Positions 45,676-54,369 are shown, numbered from the stretch's first letter. The stretch is 64,000 nucleotides of DNA from Moraxellaceae bacterium AER2_44_116 (GCA_006546595.1 VIAD01000003.1:1-64000), one strand, 5' to 3'. Notes: a model not told the origin generated them from the sequence alone. Numbers and translations: made by a program.

Positions 45676-46209
45676 TTATTTGACCCATTCGGTAAAATAC
45701 TGTTTGAGCTTATGTACTTTAGGTGCAACGACCATTTGGCAATAACCTTGGTTGGGATGATTGGCAAAGTAATTTTGGTGATATGCCTCGGCAGGATAAA
45801 AGGTCACAGCATCACTGACTTCGGTAACGATAGGGCTTTTGACCAAACCGCTACTTTGTAGCTCGGCAATATAGGCTTCGGCGATTTGTCGTTGTTCGGC
45901 GTTTTGGCAATAAATTACCGAACGATATTGTGTGCCAACATCATTGCCTTGACGGTTAAGAGTGGTGGGATCATGAATGCCATAAAACACATCAAGTAAT
46001 TGGCTAAAGCTAATAATACTCGGGTCGAAATCGAGTTTAACCACTTCGGCATGACCCGAAACGCCTGTACAAATTTGCTCATACGTGGGGTTAGGCCGCG
46101 CACCGCCAGCATAACCCGATGTCACATGATGAACGCCTTTCACTTGTTGAAAAACGGCTTCTAAACACCAAAAACATCCACCACCAAAAATTGCGACTGC
46201 TGTTGTCAT
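45676..46209 (-). CDS. msrA: Peptide methionine sulfoxide reductase A
   Basis: MsrA repairs methionine-S-sulfoxide with thioredoxin as reductant. The 177 residues contain the catalytic GGGCFWC (Cys12), the substrate-pocket SGYAGG, and YRSVIYC and EAYHQNYF in the usual order. The length is standard, with no MsrB fusion. It is cytoplasmic. It stands before an unknown gene on the same strand. Confidence 0.95.
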   Translation of the reverse strand: MTTAVAIFGGGCFWCLEAVFQQVKGVHHVTSGYAGGARPNPTYEQICTGVSGHAEVVKLDFDPSIISFSQLLDVFYGIHDPTTLNRQGNDVGTQYRSVIYCQNAEQRQIAEAYIAELQSSGLVKSPIVTEVSDAVTFYPAEAYHQNYFANHPNQGYCQMVVAPKVHKLKQYFTEWVK

Positions 46210-46261
46210 TTGTTAAAGCCTCTGTTGGGATTTTAGCTAGGGTGAACACCAGCCTATTTGT

Positions 46262-46951
46262 TCAAAATAATACATAGATAAAAAGTAGCACGCTCACAAT
46301 ACACATAATAGCGATCATCAAACCCGCACCATGTAGTTTAGGTGGGGCGATGCGTTGTAGGTCAGCTTCCCCTCCTTGCGCTTCAGTTGCTAGTTGTGTG
46401 CCAACCAACCCCATCTCAAGCAATCGATTAGCGATACAGTCAAATAGTGTAATTACTTGTTTGAGTTGCTGTTTATCAAGTCTTAGAAATGAGCGGTAGT
46501 ATAATTGTCGAGAGAGTCCATCTGATTGCATGCCAACTTCAAAAGACTCTAACTCAAGCAGTAGCACTGCTTTTTTTATTGCAGGCGTTGTCAGCAGACG
46601 TTTGAGTTTTCGTGGGTCATCACCTTTCATTGTGAATTTTTTATCAAGTTCATCGTCACCAACTTCTAAGTCTTTAAAGAGAATACTTTTAAGCCCTTCA
46701 TCCCACACGTAGTTTTTGGCAATATTGAAGTTGAAGTCTTGCTGCCCATAAAATCGGGTGTGCATGACATAATAAACAATGCGATGTTTACCACTGCCAC
46801 GTACCTCCAGAGAGTAGGACGCTAGCCCTATCGAAGTGCGATACAGTAGGCGGCGTGCCCCAGAGTCATATTCTCCACCTATTTCTCTAGCAGTTTCTTT
46901 CCATAATACGACCTCTGGATCAGGGCCAAATAAACTTTCTAAGATGCCCAT
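46262..46951 (-). CDS. Tail-anchored protein of unknown function
   Basis: I do not recognise this 229-residue protein. It has no signal peptide, a soluble N-terminal domain with mixed sheet (YSLEVRGSGKHRIVYYVMHTRF at about 47-68) and one strong membrane helix at the very end (about 207-228, GLMIAIMCIVSVLLFIYVLF). It is probably anchored in the inner membrane by its tail with the bulk in the cytoplasm. The gene begins 23 bp after folA on the same strand and may be co-transcribed with it. The ATG has AGGAGA about seven bases upstream. Confidence 0.7.
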   Translation of the reverse strand: MGILESLFGPDPEVVLWKETAREIGGEYDSGARRLLYRTSIGLASYSLEVRGSGKHRIVYYVMHTRFYGQQDFNFNIAKNYVWDEGLKSILFKDLEVGDDELDKKFTMKGDDPRKLKRLLTTPAIKKAVLLLELESFEVGMQSDGLSRQLYYRSFLRLDKQQLKQVITLFDCIANRLLEMGLVGTQLATEAQGGEADLQRIAPPKLHGAGLMIAIMCIVSVLLFIYVLF

Positions 46952-46974
46952 TAATATCTCCTTTTGAGTCTGAT

Positions 46975-47478
46975 TTATTTCCTCTCATACACCACAAACG
47001 CATAGTGTGTATCTTGTGGCTCATAATAATGCGCTTCACGGCCAATTTCTTGCCATTGGCTTAAATCTATAGACGGAAAGAAAGCGTCACCTGTTACAGT
47101 TTTTTTAACTTCGGTGATGTAAAGACGTTGCGCCAACGGCAAGGTTTGCTGGTAAATTTGTGCGCCACCCATGATAAAAGCCTCTTGGGTATCGCTAATC
47201 TCGGCAATGCTTTCCGCGACTTTGAGTGCATCATCAATACTGGCAACGATTTTTACCCCGTCGGCTTGAAAGTCGCTATTACGACTAATGACGATATTGC
47301 TGCGATTGGGAAGGGGCTTACTGCCAATGGATTCGAAAGTTTTTCGTCCCATAATCACTGTATTGCCACTGGTTAACCGTTTGAAATATTTAAGGTCTTC
47401 GGGTAAATACCAAGGCATTGCATTGTTGAGACCAATACATCCGTTCTCAGCAACAGCAACAATAATTGACAGTTTCAT
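46975..47478 (-). CDS. folA: Dihydrofolate reductase
   Basis: DHFR regenerates tetrahydrofolate with NADPH. The 167 residues show the start IIVAVAENGCIGLNNAMPWYLPEDLKYFK region (about 4-32), VIMGRKTFESIG, PLPNRSNIVISR, and FIMGGAQIYQQTLPLAQRLYIT in canonical order. The usual active-site acid after W is Glu27 (PEDLKYF). It lies downstream of thyA on the same strand: thymidylate synthase consumes the cofactor that DHFR restores, and the pair is a classic neighbourhood. Confidence 0.96.
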   Translation of the reverse strand: MKLSIIVAVAENGCIGLNNAMPWYLPEDLKYFKRLTSGNTVIMGRKTFESIGSKPLPNRSNIVISRNSDFQADGVKIVASIDDALKVAESIAEISDTQEAFIMGGAQIYQQTLPLAQRLYITEVKKTVTGDAFFPSIDLSQWQEIGREAHYYEPQDTHYAFVVYERK

Positions 47479-47579
47479 GGCTTTAGACTCACGTTAGTAC
47501 TTTAGGTTTTGACCAGTAGACGTTTAAGTCTTACAAAGCAAAACGTGAGATTATACCAAAATTAGATTATTCAAATAGA

Positions 47580-48422
47580 CTAAACAGCAACAGGCGCTTT
47601 AATCGCCGCATGAGATTGATAATTCTCAAGCGTGAAATCTTCAAACGTAAAGCTAAAAATATCTTTTACGTCGGGATTTAAACGCATGGTCGCTAAAGGC
47701 AACGGCTCACGGCTTAACTGTAAGTCGGTTTGCTCTAAATGATTACTGTACAAATGGCAGTCACCACCCGTCCAAACAAAATCGCCTAAACCTAAATCAC
47801 AGACTTGGGCAATCATCATCGTTAATAGTGCATAAGAGGCGATGTTAAACGGTACACCTAAAAAGACGTCTGCACTACGTTGATATAACTGACATGACAA
47901 TTTGCCATTGGCGACATAAAACTGAAACAGCGTATGACACGGCGGCAGTGCGACTTGGTTGGCTTCAGCAGGATTCCAACCCGAAACAATCAAACGCCGT
48001 GAATTCGGGTTATGTTTAATGTCGTGAATTAAAGTTTTGATTTGGTCAAACCCATCGGCACTAAAGCTGCCATCGGCGTTTTGTGTTGCGCCAAAGTTAC
48101 GCCATTGGTGGCCATAAACTGCGCCTAATTCACCTTCAGCACGACCAAAACGCGCACACTGTTCGGCCGTTGCCCATTCATTCCAAATGCTCACGCCATG
48201 ATCTTGTAAGTATTTAACATTGGTGTCGCCACTTAAAAACCATAGCAGTTCGTGGATGATGGACTTGAGATGTACTTTCTTGGTGGTTAATAAAGGAAAG
48301 CCATCGGCCAAATTAAAGCGCATTTGATGGGCAAATACCGAGTAAGTGCCCGTACCTGTACGGTCGCCCTTGAATGTGCCGTTATCTCGAATATGACGCA
48401 TTAGGTCTAAATACTGTTTCAT
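47580..48422 (-). CDS. thyA: Thymidylate synthase
   Basis: ThyA makes dTMP from dUMP with methylene-tetrahydrofolate. The 280 residues carry the nucleophile Cys162 in ALPPCHTLFQFYV, the phosphate-binding Arg21 in GDRTGTGT, and RRLIVSGWNP and QRSADVFLGVPFN. It is longer than the 264-residue E. coli enzyme by an insertion near 91-126, the form seen in several other gammaproteobacteria. It starts 4 bp after the lgt stop, indicating one transcript lgt-thyA(-folA). Confidence 0.96.
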   Translation of the reverse strand: MKQYLDLMRHIRDNGTFKGDRTGTGTYSVFAHQMRFNLADGFPLLTTKKVHLKSIIHELLWFLSGDTNVKYLQDHGVSIWNEWATAEQCARFGRAEGELGAVYGHQWRNFGATQNADGSFSADGFDQIKTLIHDIKHNPNSRRLIVSGWNPAEANQVALPPCHTLFQFYVANGKLSCQLYQRSADVFLGVPFNIASYALLTMMIAQVCDLGLGDFVWTGGDCHLYSNHLEQTDLQLSREPLPLATMRLNPDVKDIFSFTFEDFTLENYQSHAAIKAPVAV

Positions 48423-48426
48423 GGTT

Positions 48427-49230
48427 TTAAGCCTTTATTGCTGGCTTATGTGTATAAGCCAATGCCAATAATACAACGCCCAGTATAATTAAAGGCATTG
48501 TTAATAATTGCCCCATCGTTAACCAGCCAAAGGCAATAAAACCTTTGTCAGCATCAGGCTCGCGGAAAAATTCAACGGTAAAACGGGCTAAACCGTAACC
48601 CAAAGCAAACACGCCTGATACGGCTTTGACGGGGCGAGGTTTGGACGAATACAGCCAAATAATCACAAACAATACCGCGCCCTCTAAAAAGGCTTCATAG
48701 AGTTGCGAAGGGTGGCGCGGTAAGCTATCAACATGAGGGAAAATCATTGCTAAAGGATAGTTGAGGTCAACGACAGGTCGTCCCCATAATTCGCCACCAA
48801 TAAAATTACCAATACGGCCAAACAATAAACCTGTGGGGATCAACACGGCAACAAAATCAATCACTTCCCAAAATGGCAGCTTGTAACGTCGGGCAAATAA
48901 CACCATCGCCGCCAGTACACCCAAAAAGCCACCATGAAAACTCATGCCGCCTTTCCAGACTTGAATCAGCCACCGTGGGTTTTCAAGGAAATGGTCAAAA
49001 CTATAAAAGAAGACGTAGCCCAGTCGGCCACCCAAAATAATACCCATCGCACCATAAAAAATCAGGTCGGATAGTTGATCAGCAGACCAAATAGGTGTCA
49101 TGCGTTTGGCGCGTGTTTTGGCTAAAAAGAAAGCCATACCAAAGGCGCACAAGTACATCAATCCGTACCAATGAACTTTTAATGGCCCAAGACTGACTGC
49201 AATGGGGTCAATTTGTGGATACACTAGCAT
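48427..49230 (-). CDS. lgt: Prolipoprotein diacylglyceryl transferase
   Basis: Lgt adds diacylglycerol to the lipobox cysteine of prelipoproteins in the inner membrane. The start ATG at 49230 has GGGAG 8 bases upstream and gives 268 residues (MLVYPQIDPIAVSLG). The signatures are HGGFLGV (about 90-96) and GRIGNFIGGELWGR (about 126-139), with seven helices. It would process the RCC1 lipoprotein and the AdeA-like and AdeK-like lipoproteins in this window. It is the first gene of the lgt-thyA group. Confidence 0.95.
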   Translation of the reverse strand: MLVYPQIDPIAVSLGPLKVHWYGLMYLCAFGMAFFLAKTRAKRMTPIWSADQLSDLIFYGAMGIILGGRLGYVFFYSFDHFLENPRWLIQVWKGGMSFHGGFLGVLAAMVLFARRYKLPFWEVIDFVAVLIPTGLLFGRIGNFIGGELWGRPVVDLNYPLAMIFPHVDSLPRHPSQLYEAFLEGAVLFVIIWLYSSKPRPVKAVSGVFALGYGLARFTVEFFREPDADKGFIAFGWLTMGQLLTMPLIILGVVLLALAYTHKPAIKA

Positions 49231-49385
49231 CAAGACGCTCCCTAAATTAAGTCTGGACTTACGCATTTCACTGAAATTATCGCGTTTTGCGAACTAAAAA
49301 TCGTTGGGGACGATTGTTTAGTGAGCAAATAAGCGATAACCGCGTAAGTCCTATAAGAGCGCGTATTCTAAAGTAAGAGGACGTT

Positions 49386-50144
49386 ATGTGTCTGTTGGCT
49401 TTTGCATGGCAAATTCATTCTAAGTATCCTTTGATACTCATTGGCAATCGTGACGAGTTTTACGCTCGCCCTGCGACGCCTATCCGTTTTTGGCCAGATG
49501 CACCGCAGGTATTAGCAGGCCGCGACGAAAAAGAAGGCGGTACATGGTTGGGTGTGACCCGTTCAGGTCGTTGGGCAGCATTAACCAATTATCGTGAGCC
49601 AAATGCACCCTTAGGCGTGTTATCACGAGGTCATTTGGTGGCTAATTTTTTACAAGGTGATAGCGAGCCTTTAGACTATTTAGAAGATATAGCCAAACGT
49701 GCTGATGATTATAGCGGTTTTAATTTATTGGTGGGCACACGCCAACAAGCGGCGGTATTTAGTAATCGGGGTACTTCGCCGACATTATTAGCCGCAGGTT
49801 TATACGGTTTAAGTAATCATTTATTAGATAGCCCGTGGCCAAAAACACAGCGTCTTAAAGTGGGACTCACCGATTTAGTCAAGCAAGCGCAAATTGATAC
49901 CACGCAAGCTTTAAGTTTATTGCAAGATCAAACACAACCCGCCGATGAAGATTTACCTGTGACGGGCGTGAGTGTCGATTGGGAGCGGATGTTGGCGATA
50001 GCGTTTATTAAACTACCTGTCTATGGTACGCGCGCATCCAGTGTGTTGTTGTTGGGACAGGAACGTGGGCAATTTATTGAGCAAACATGGCTGAATGGTG
50101 AATTAGGTGAAAGGGCAGAGTTTGGCTTTGATTATGAATTGTAG
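49386..50144 (+). CDS. NRDE-family (TANGO2-like) protein
   Basis: A 252-residue member of the NRDE family, related to eukaryotic TANGO2. It begins MCLLAFAW, with Cys2 ready to act as an N-terminal nucleophile after removal of Met, and carries NRDEFYARP (about 21-29), WPD, GGTWLGV, and NYREP. The bacterial role is not settled; haem or lipid handling is proposed for TANGO2. The TAG stop codon is provided by the GTAGGG palindrome that follows. It is divergent from lgt. Confidence 0.88.
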   Translation: MCLLAFAWQIHSKYPLILIGNRDEFYARPATPIRFWPDAPQVLAGRDEKEGGTWLGVTRSGRWAALTNYREPNAPLGVLSRGHLVANFLQGDSEPLDYLEDIAKRADDYSGFNLLVGTRQQAAVFSNRGTSPTLLAAGLYGLSNHLLDSPWPKTQRLKVGLTDLVKQAQIDTTQALSLLQDQTQPADEDLPVTGVSVDWERMLAIAFIKLPVYGTRASSVLLLGQERGQFIEQTWLNGELGERAEFGFDYEL

Positions 50145-50167
50145 GGGCAAATAATCATTTGCCCTAT
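50141..50167. repeat. Short palindrome, GTAGGG family
   Basis: GTAGGGGCAAAT and ATTTGCCCTAT form a hairpin (8 bp core GGGCAAAT with its complement, loop AATC). The element's GTAG overlaps the stop codon of the NRDE gene, so its insertion may have set the present C-terminus. Confidence 0.75.
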
Positions 50168-50198
50168 CAGGGATATTGTTAAAATGATCTCTTGAGTA

Positions 50199-50257
50199 CG
50201 CTCAGGGAGTGTTTTGCCTTGGCTGAGCGGAGTCGTGGTAGCTGAGCGGAGTCGAAG
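50199..50257. repeat. Dispersed palindrome, TTCGACTCCGCTCA family, double right arm
   Basis: A left arm ACGCTCAGGGAG faces two right arms: TGAGCGGAGTCG (about 50224-50235) and TGAGCGGAGTCGAAGC (50242-50257), joined by TGGTAGC. The same GTGGTAGCT linker follows the copy at 20684. It suggests partial duplication or nested insertion. Confidence 0.85.
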
Positions 50258-50353
50258 CTAAGCCATTTTTGAGAAAACCTAACGTTCAAATTTTAATTAT
50301 TGGCAGAAAAATTATCGTCAGCCGACATACTGACCTATTTAACGAGTGTAAAA

Positions 50354-51121
50354 ATGCAAAACTTAAATGAATTACCCACCGCCCAAGAAATAGCCGATTT
50401 GAGCGCATTTTTAGCAGGGGATTTTGCCTACAAGACCTTTAATATCCATGAATTGCGTGGTTATTTGTGGGCAGTTGCAGGAGCACCGACGCATCTTGAT
50501 CATAGTGATTGGATGGCGAATATTTTTAGTTGTGAGCAAGATGGCAATGGCGCACCCGAAGGTTATAACCCCTTTACCAGTGAAACTGAAGCGCACCACT
50601 ATTTGCCCATTATTTTTAAACTGTACCATCAATGCGCTCAGCAAGTGACCGATAAACAATTACAGTTGCCAGAAGAATATATTTATAGCGCAGACAAACA
50701 ACTTGCAGCACCTGTTGAGTCGTGGTGCAACGGTTTTTTATGGGGTTATGGTTGGCTGAGAACGGTATGGAACAACGCTCTGCAACAAGCTGCAAAGTCA
50801 CTCACCAGTTCAGAAGCTGAAAAACAGTCATTTCTTCAACAAATTGAAATAGTTGCCAAAAGAGCCTATTTGTTTTTGGATGTTCCAGCGGTATTAGCAT
50901 CGTTGACCGATGATGGTTTTCGCCAACAACTGATTGCTGATTTGCCCAATCTATACCAAGATTTTGCTCGGCAAATGACCCATTATGCAGTCTTGGGTCG
51001 TGCGATTGCCGATGTTGAAGAAAAGCCAGTAACGCAACCTGCCGTCAGTATAAAAATAGGTCGAAACGATCCTTGTTTCTGTGGCAGTGGCAAAAAATAT
51101 AAACAATGTTGTTTGCACTAA
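50354..51121 (+). CDS. UPF0149/YecA-like protein with SEC-C zinc motif
   Basis: A 255-residue cytoplasmic protein (ATG 50354, with GAGTG upstream; an in-frame TTG at 50300 would add 18 residues). Residues about 10-180 look like the UPF0149 helical domain (ELRGYLWAVAGAP, FLWGYGWL). The C-terminus is a SEC-C motif, IGRNDPCFCGSGKKYKQCC, which binds zinc as in SecA. YecA-type proteins are linked to ribosome or SecA contacts, but a job here is inference. It is convergent with the PF10118 gene. Confidence 0.8.
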   Translation: MQNLNELPTAQEIADLSAFLAGDFAYKTFNIHELRGYLWAVAGAPTHLDHSDWMANIFSCEQDGNGAPEGYNPFTSETEAHHYLPIIFKLYHQCAQQVTDKQLQLPEEYIYSADKQLAAPVESWCNGFLWGYGWLRTVWNNALQQAAKSLTSSEAEKQSFLQQIEIVAKRAYLFLDVPAVLASLTDDGFRQQLIADLPNLYQDFARQMTHYAVLGRAIADVEEKPVTQPAVSIKIGRNDPCFCGSGKKYKQCCLH

Positions 51122-51146
51122 GAGCTTGTTGGTGTTGAGATGCTAC

Positions 51147-52094
51147 CTAAGCCGCTTTATCAACCATTTGCAAATTCACCCGTGCAGCTGCGGGTGAGGT
51201 TGCTAAATAAGTCAAGGCTTGTTCGGTTGATGCCTCATGAACAGGGTTATACCACGGGGTAAAAAACGGTAATTGTTTGGCGGCTAACCAAATGGGTGAC
51301 GGTAAACTGCCATTTTTAGAGGTGCGATACCATTCACGCCAAATCCACGGTTTCCATACCGAAGGTTTGTGTTGGCTAAAACGAGTATCTTGACGTAATA
51401 AATCAGCGACACCATCAACCCACAAGCCAAAAACCAATGGTGTGGCGATGGATGCTAAATAATAACGCGATAAATAACTGCCACCTAAATGTTGATATAA
51501 ATCAAAAGCAACACTGCGATGTTCTACTTCTTCTGCGCCATGCCAACGAATTAAATCGACAAATACAGGGTCACCTTTATCCCAATGATGGTTTTCTAAG
51601 GCATATTTGCCGAGCACACAGGTCATGTGTTCAACAGCGGCAATAATCCCTAAACGAAAAACTAACCATTCGTTTTCAGCGAATTTAGGCAAATTAATAC
51701 CTAACGGTTGGTCAGCGAGTGCCTTATTAAATAAGAACTCCATGATATCGGTATTACGTTTAGTGCTAATACCTCGCTCTTTGAGATATTCGTCAATCGC
51801 ACTGCTGTGTGCTCGTGCGTGCATGGCTTCTTGGCGTATAAATTTTTGCACATCATCGCGTAGTTTAGCATCGGTAACTTGTGGCAGAGCCTTGTTATAT
51901 AAACGGCAAAACCAAAACTCACCCGCAGGTAAAATCATATTGATTTCATTGACAAAATGACTAGCAAACGGTTGATTCGGTAGCCAATCAATAGGGGTGT
52001 TTTGCCAGTCAAATTTGACTTTACGCGGTATTAGTTGGTCTTGCGTATGAGAAGCTGATTTTTTAGCTTTTTTAAAGACGGAAAGAATACCCAT
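51147..52094 (-). CDS. PF10118-type predicted metal-dependent hydrolase
   Basis: A 315-residue soluble protein of the family annotated as predicted metal-dependent hydrolase. Its helical core has Glu/His metal-ligand patterns like those of ferritin-like diiron proteins: PAGEFWFCRLYNKAL (about 56-70), FIRQEAMHARAH (ExxxHxxxH, about 88-99), AAVEHMTC and HGAEEVEHRSVAFDLY. A diiron oxygenase-like centre fits these better than a hydrolase does, but no substrate is known. It is last in a three-gene minus-strand group with an alpha/beta hydrolase and an M24-like peptidase; a palindromic element separates it from the others. Confidence 0.78.
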   Translation of the reverse strand: MGILSVFKKAKKSASHTQDQLIPRKVKFDWQNTPIDWLPNQPFASHFVNEINMILPAGEFWFCRLYNKALPQVTDAKLRDDVQKFIRQEAMHARAHSSAIDEYLKERGISTKRNTDIMEFLFNKALADQPLGINLPKFAENEWLVFRLGIIAAVEHMTCVLGKYALENHHWDKGDPVFVDLIRWHGAEEVEHRSVAFDLYQHLGGSYLSRYYLASIATPLVFGLWVDGVADLLRQDTRFSQHKPSVWKPWIWREWYRTSKNGSLPSPIWLAAKQLPFFTPWYNPVHEASTEQALTYLATSPAAARVNLQMVDKAA

Positions 52095-52118
52095 GTTTGA
52101 TTCTCCACAATATAAATC

Positions 52119-52170
52119 GTAGGGGCGAATTTATTCGCCATATTTGCGGGCGAATGAATTCGCCCCTACA
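52119..52170. repeat. 52-bp double-hairpin element, GTAGGG family
   Basis: Ends GTAGGGGCGAAT (52119-52130) and ATTCGCCCCTAC (52158-52169) are perfect inverted repeats; two inner hairpins (GGCGAAT with ATTCGCC, and GGGCGAAT with ATTCGCCC) stand side by side. It has the same plan as the element at 23889. Confidence 0.88.
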
Positions 52171-52190
52171 TCACGCTAAAACGAGCAATA

Positions 52191-53114
52191 TCAGGCAACA
52201 CGCGCCAGTTGTAACGCAGGTGTTTGTTGCCCAGATTCAATAAAATCAATAAATTCAGCCGTATAGTCAGCGACTAATTGTGGATGGCTGACTTGAATCC
52301 AATGACCAGAATCCACTTCGCGTCGCCATAGTTTTCGTGTCCATTGCGCTAAATCATCCCAAATTTCTTGCACCATAAAATGGTCGCCTGTGGGCACAAT
52401 TAATTGCACAGGAATCGTGGTATGACGCTCTTGTGGTTTCAAAACCCGATTTAGAACATTAGCACGATACAAATTCACGCCCATTTTGCCATCTTCGGTT
52501 TGTGTCGGATTGACCTCGGCATCTGTAATGCCTTCGGCTTTAGCGAGTACCGTTGGCCAAAATTTGTCGCCTGCCAACCGCCAAATTGTTGGTGCAACCA
52601 CAGGCAAATGAAACATAGCGATATACCAAGAATGCGCGGCTTGACGGGCTAATTGCGCCAGTTGTTTTGGTGAACCACTGCTTAAACGTTGGCGAATCCA
52701 ATGGCCTGCATGGTCAAGGCTAGGCCCTGAAATGGTGGTGTAAGAAGCAATACGGCCTTGTAAGGTGGGTGTGGTGACGGCCTCCCAACTTTGAATCGAA
52801 CCCCAATCATGGGCAACCAAATGGACAGCTTTTTTTGGGCTAACAGCTTCAACCACAGCCGCTAAATCATCAACCAAAAACTTTAAGTCATAAGCGGATT
52901 TATGAGCAGGACGGGTAGAGTTACCCGCACCACGAACATCATAAGCAACGACAAAATAACGTTTGGCTAAAAGCTCTGCACTGGCTTTCCAAACATTAGC
53001 CGCATCGGGATAACCGTGAACCAACACCACGGTTGGTTTGTTTTTTGATGGTTTGCCCCATGTATAAACGGCAAGTTTAACATCGGCAGATTGAACAAAT
53101 TGGCTGGGATTCAT
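52191..53114 (-). CDS. Alpha/beta hydrolase, epoxide-hydrolase-like
   Basis: A 307-residue soluble alpha/beta-fold enzyme. The oxyanion segment is HGYPDAANVW (about 33-42). The nucleophile elbow is AHDWGS with Asp103 in the nucleophile place (GxDxG type), as in epoxide hydrolases and haloalkane dehalogenases rather than Ser esterases. The catalytic His is in DSGHWIQVSHP near 275. It lies 23 bp after the M24-like gene, so the two are likely co-transcribed. The substrate is unknown. Confidence 0.85.
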   Translation of the reverse strand: MNPSQFVQSADVKLAVYTWGKPSKNKPTVVLVHGYPDAANVWKASAELLAKRYFVVAYDVRGAGNSTRPAHKSAYDLKFLVDDLAAVVEAVSPKKAVHLVAHDWGSIQSWEAVTTPTLQGRIASYTTISGPSLDHAGHWIRQRLSSGSPKQLAQLARQAAHSWYIAMFHLPVVAPTIWRLAGDKFWPTVLAKAEGITDAEVNPTQTEDGKMGVNLYRANVLNRVLKPQERHTTIPVQLIVPTGDHFMVQEIWDDLAQWTRKLWRREVDSGHWIQVSHPQLVADYTAEFIDFIESGQQTPALQLARVA

Positions 53115-53137
53115 ACAGTGTTCCTAATTCGTAAATG

Positions 53138-54022
53138 TTAAGCGGCTTGTTGCGGTAGCCAGAGGCCACGCGCTTGCCAACGACGAACATGGGGGACATC
53201 ATCATCCAACCAAAACGCATCGTCTTCGGTAATGACCAATAATTCTTCCCATTTAGCACCCACACCTTTAAGGCCTAAATGCGGTTCAACTGCCCACAAG
53301 CCAACGGTTGGCGCATGGTTAGAGCTATCGCTACTGTTCCAAATTGGACTCCAACCTTCACGCGCCCCTTTAATACGGTCACGGACTAATTCTCCGACAT
53401 TACGCACACCAAAGTTAGCAATGGTGAGATGACTTTTTTTGCCATCATCCGCCAGCTTTTCGATGCGGTGCGCGAGTGTTTCAAAGGGGTAGGCTTTATG
53501 ACGCGGGTCATAGCCGTGTTTTTTGCATAACGCATCAACAGCACGACTAATTTCAACTAAGGGTTTACGTTGTTTGGCCATCGTCAAAATCAGTTGTCGA
53601 TACTGGAGTAAATCATCCATTAATTGGTCGAGGATTTTGTTTTCACCGAGCACGCCGCAATAGCCAATATCGGCGGTACAGCCACGAACGCTCGGGGCAC
53701 AGTCCAAAATAAATGGCATGTTTTCTTCTAAACGGCGAAAGCCAGGGTAAAACGCAGGATTGAAGCCTTTCAGTTGCTTGAAGGCAATTAAACCTCTAAA
53801 GGCAGTACGGTCACCAAACCATGCAAACGGTTGATGAAAGCAATCATCCGCACCATGATCTAGCAGATATTCTTTCATCAATGCTGCGACTTGACGCTCC
53901 GTCATTCCGACGTGCATATGGCGAGTAATGGTTTCAGCACAGTCGTACGCTAAACGCTGAACTTGACGAAAACTGGCTAAATCTTCGTGAGAGTAATTAA
54001 TACCTGCGGTCATCGGACTCAC
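53138..54022 (-). CDS. M24 family (Xaa-Pro peptidase-like) metalloprotein
   Basis: A 294-residue protein with the pita-bread fold of M24 peptidases. Metal ligands Asp107 and Asp118 are correctly spaced (LDCAPSVRGCTADI); later candidates are the His in LAHRI, the Glu in AVEPH and the Glu in KWEELLVIT. The central GxGxGH element is weak, so peptidase activity is not certain and a creatinase-like or pseudoenzyme role is possible. AAGGTGAG precedes the ATG. It is the first gene of the minus-strand group and the last intact host gene before the transferred segment. Confidence 0.78.
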   Translation of the reverse strand: MSPMTAGINYSHEDLASFRQVQRLAYDCAETITRHMHVGMTERQVAALMKEYLLDHGADDCFHQPFAWFGDRTAFRGLIAFKQLKGFNPAFYPGFRRLEENMPFILDCAPSVRGCTADIGYCGVLGENKILDQLMDDLLQYRQLILTMAKQRKPLVEISRAVDALCKKHGYDPRHKAYPFETLAHRIEKLADDGKKSHLTIANFGVRNVGELVRDRIKGAREGWSPIWNSSDSSNHAPTVGLWAVEPHLGLKGVGAKWEELLVITEDDAFWLDDDVPHVRRWQARGLWLPQQAA

Positions 54023-54189
54023 CTTCGCTGCTTTTATAACGAGACATTGCCCAATGTTACATTTAAAAGGGTTGATGTCAATGACCCTATTTGTGCGTAA
54101 AATGAACGTGTGGTCACGATCGAGTAATCATACAAAAAAGCAGATGATGAGTAAGAGACTTGTCTTTGCCTGTTTACGAGTCTTGTTAA

Positions 54190-54369
54190 TCGCCAAGCGG
54201 TCAATATTGCCGCTCGTGTTGAGGTGGGGGAGATGAAATTTATATTACTAAAGAGGTTTTTGAGTCCGAAGGTGTTTAGAAGGCATTGAACGATTTTGAA
54301 GTGCTGCCAGAGCAGTCGATGTTGAAGGGAATTTCGGAGGCGGTGAGTGTTTATAAGGCAAGGGTGTAG
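54190..54369 (+). pseudogene. Broken 3' end of a class III nucleotide cyclase
   Basis: Translation in two frames gives VNIAARVE, then after a frameshift near 54226 GGDEIYITKEVFESEGV, a stop at 54277-54279, and ALNDFEVLPEQSMLKGISEA to a final stop at 54367. The order NxAxRVE, GGxIxxS/TxxV and LKGxxxxVxVY is that of adenylate/guanylate cyclase C-termini. Upstream sequence to 54023 shows no matching N-terminal part. It is debris at the left edge of the transferred segment. Confidence 0.55.

Noticed and set aside
45670..45861. Plus-strand 63-codon ORF opposite msrA
   Set aside because: It lies entirely within the well-supported msrA gene and has no domain or ribosome site.
54054..54236. 60-codon ORF before the cyclase debris
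   Set aside because: Its translation is rich in basic residues and matches nothing; the cyclase-like frames explain its 3' part better.
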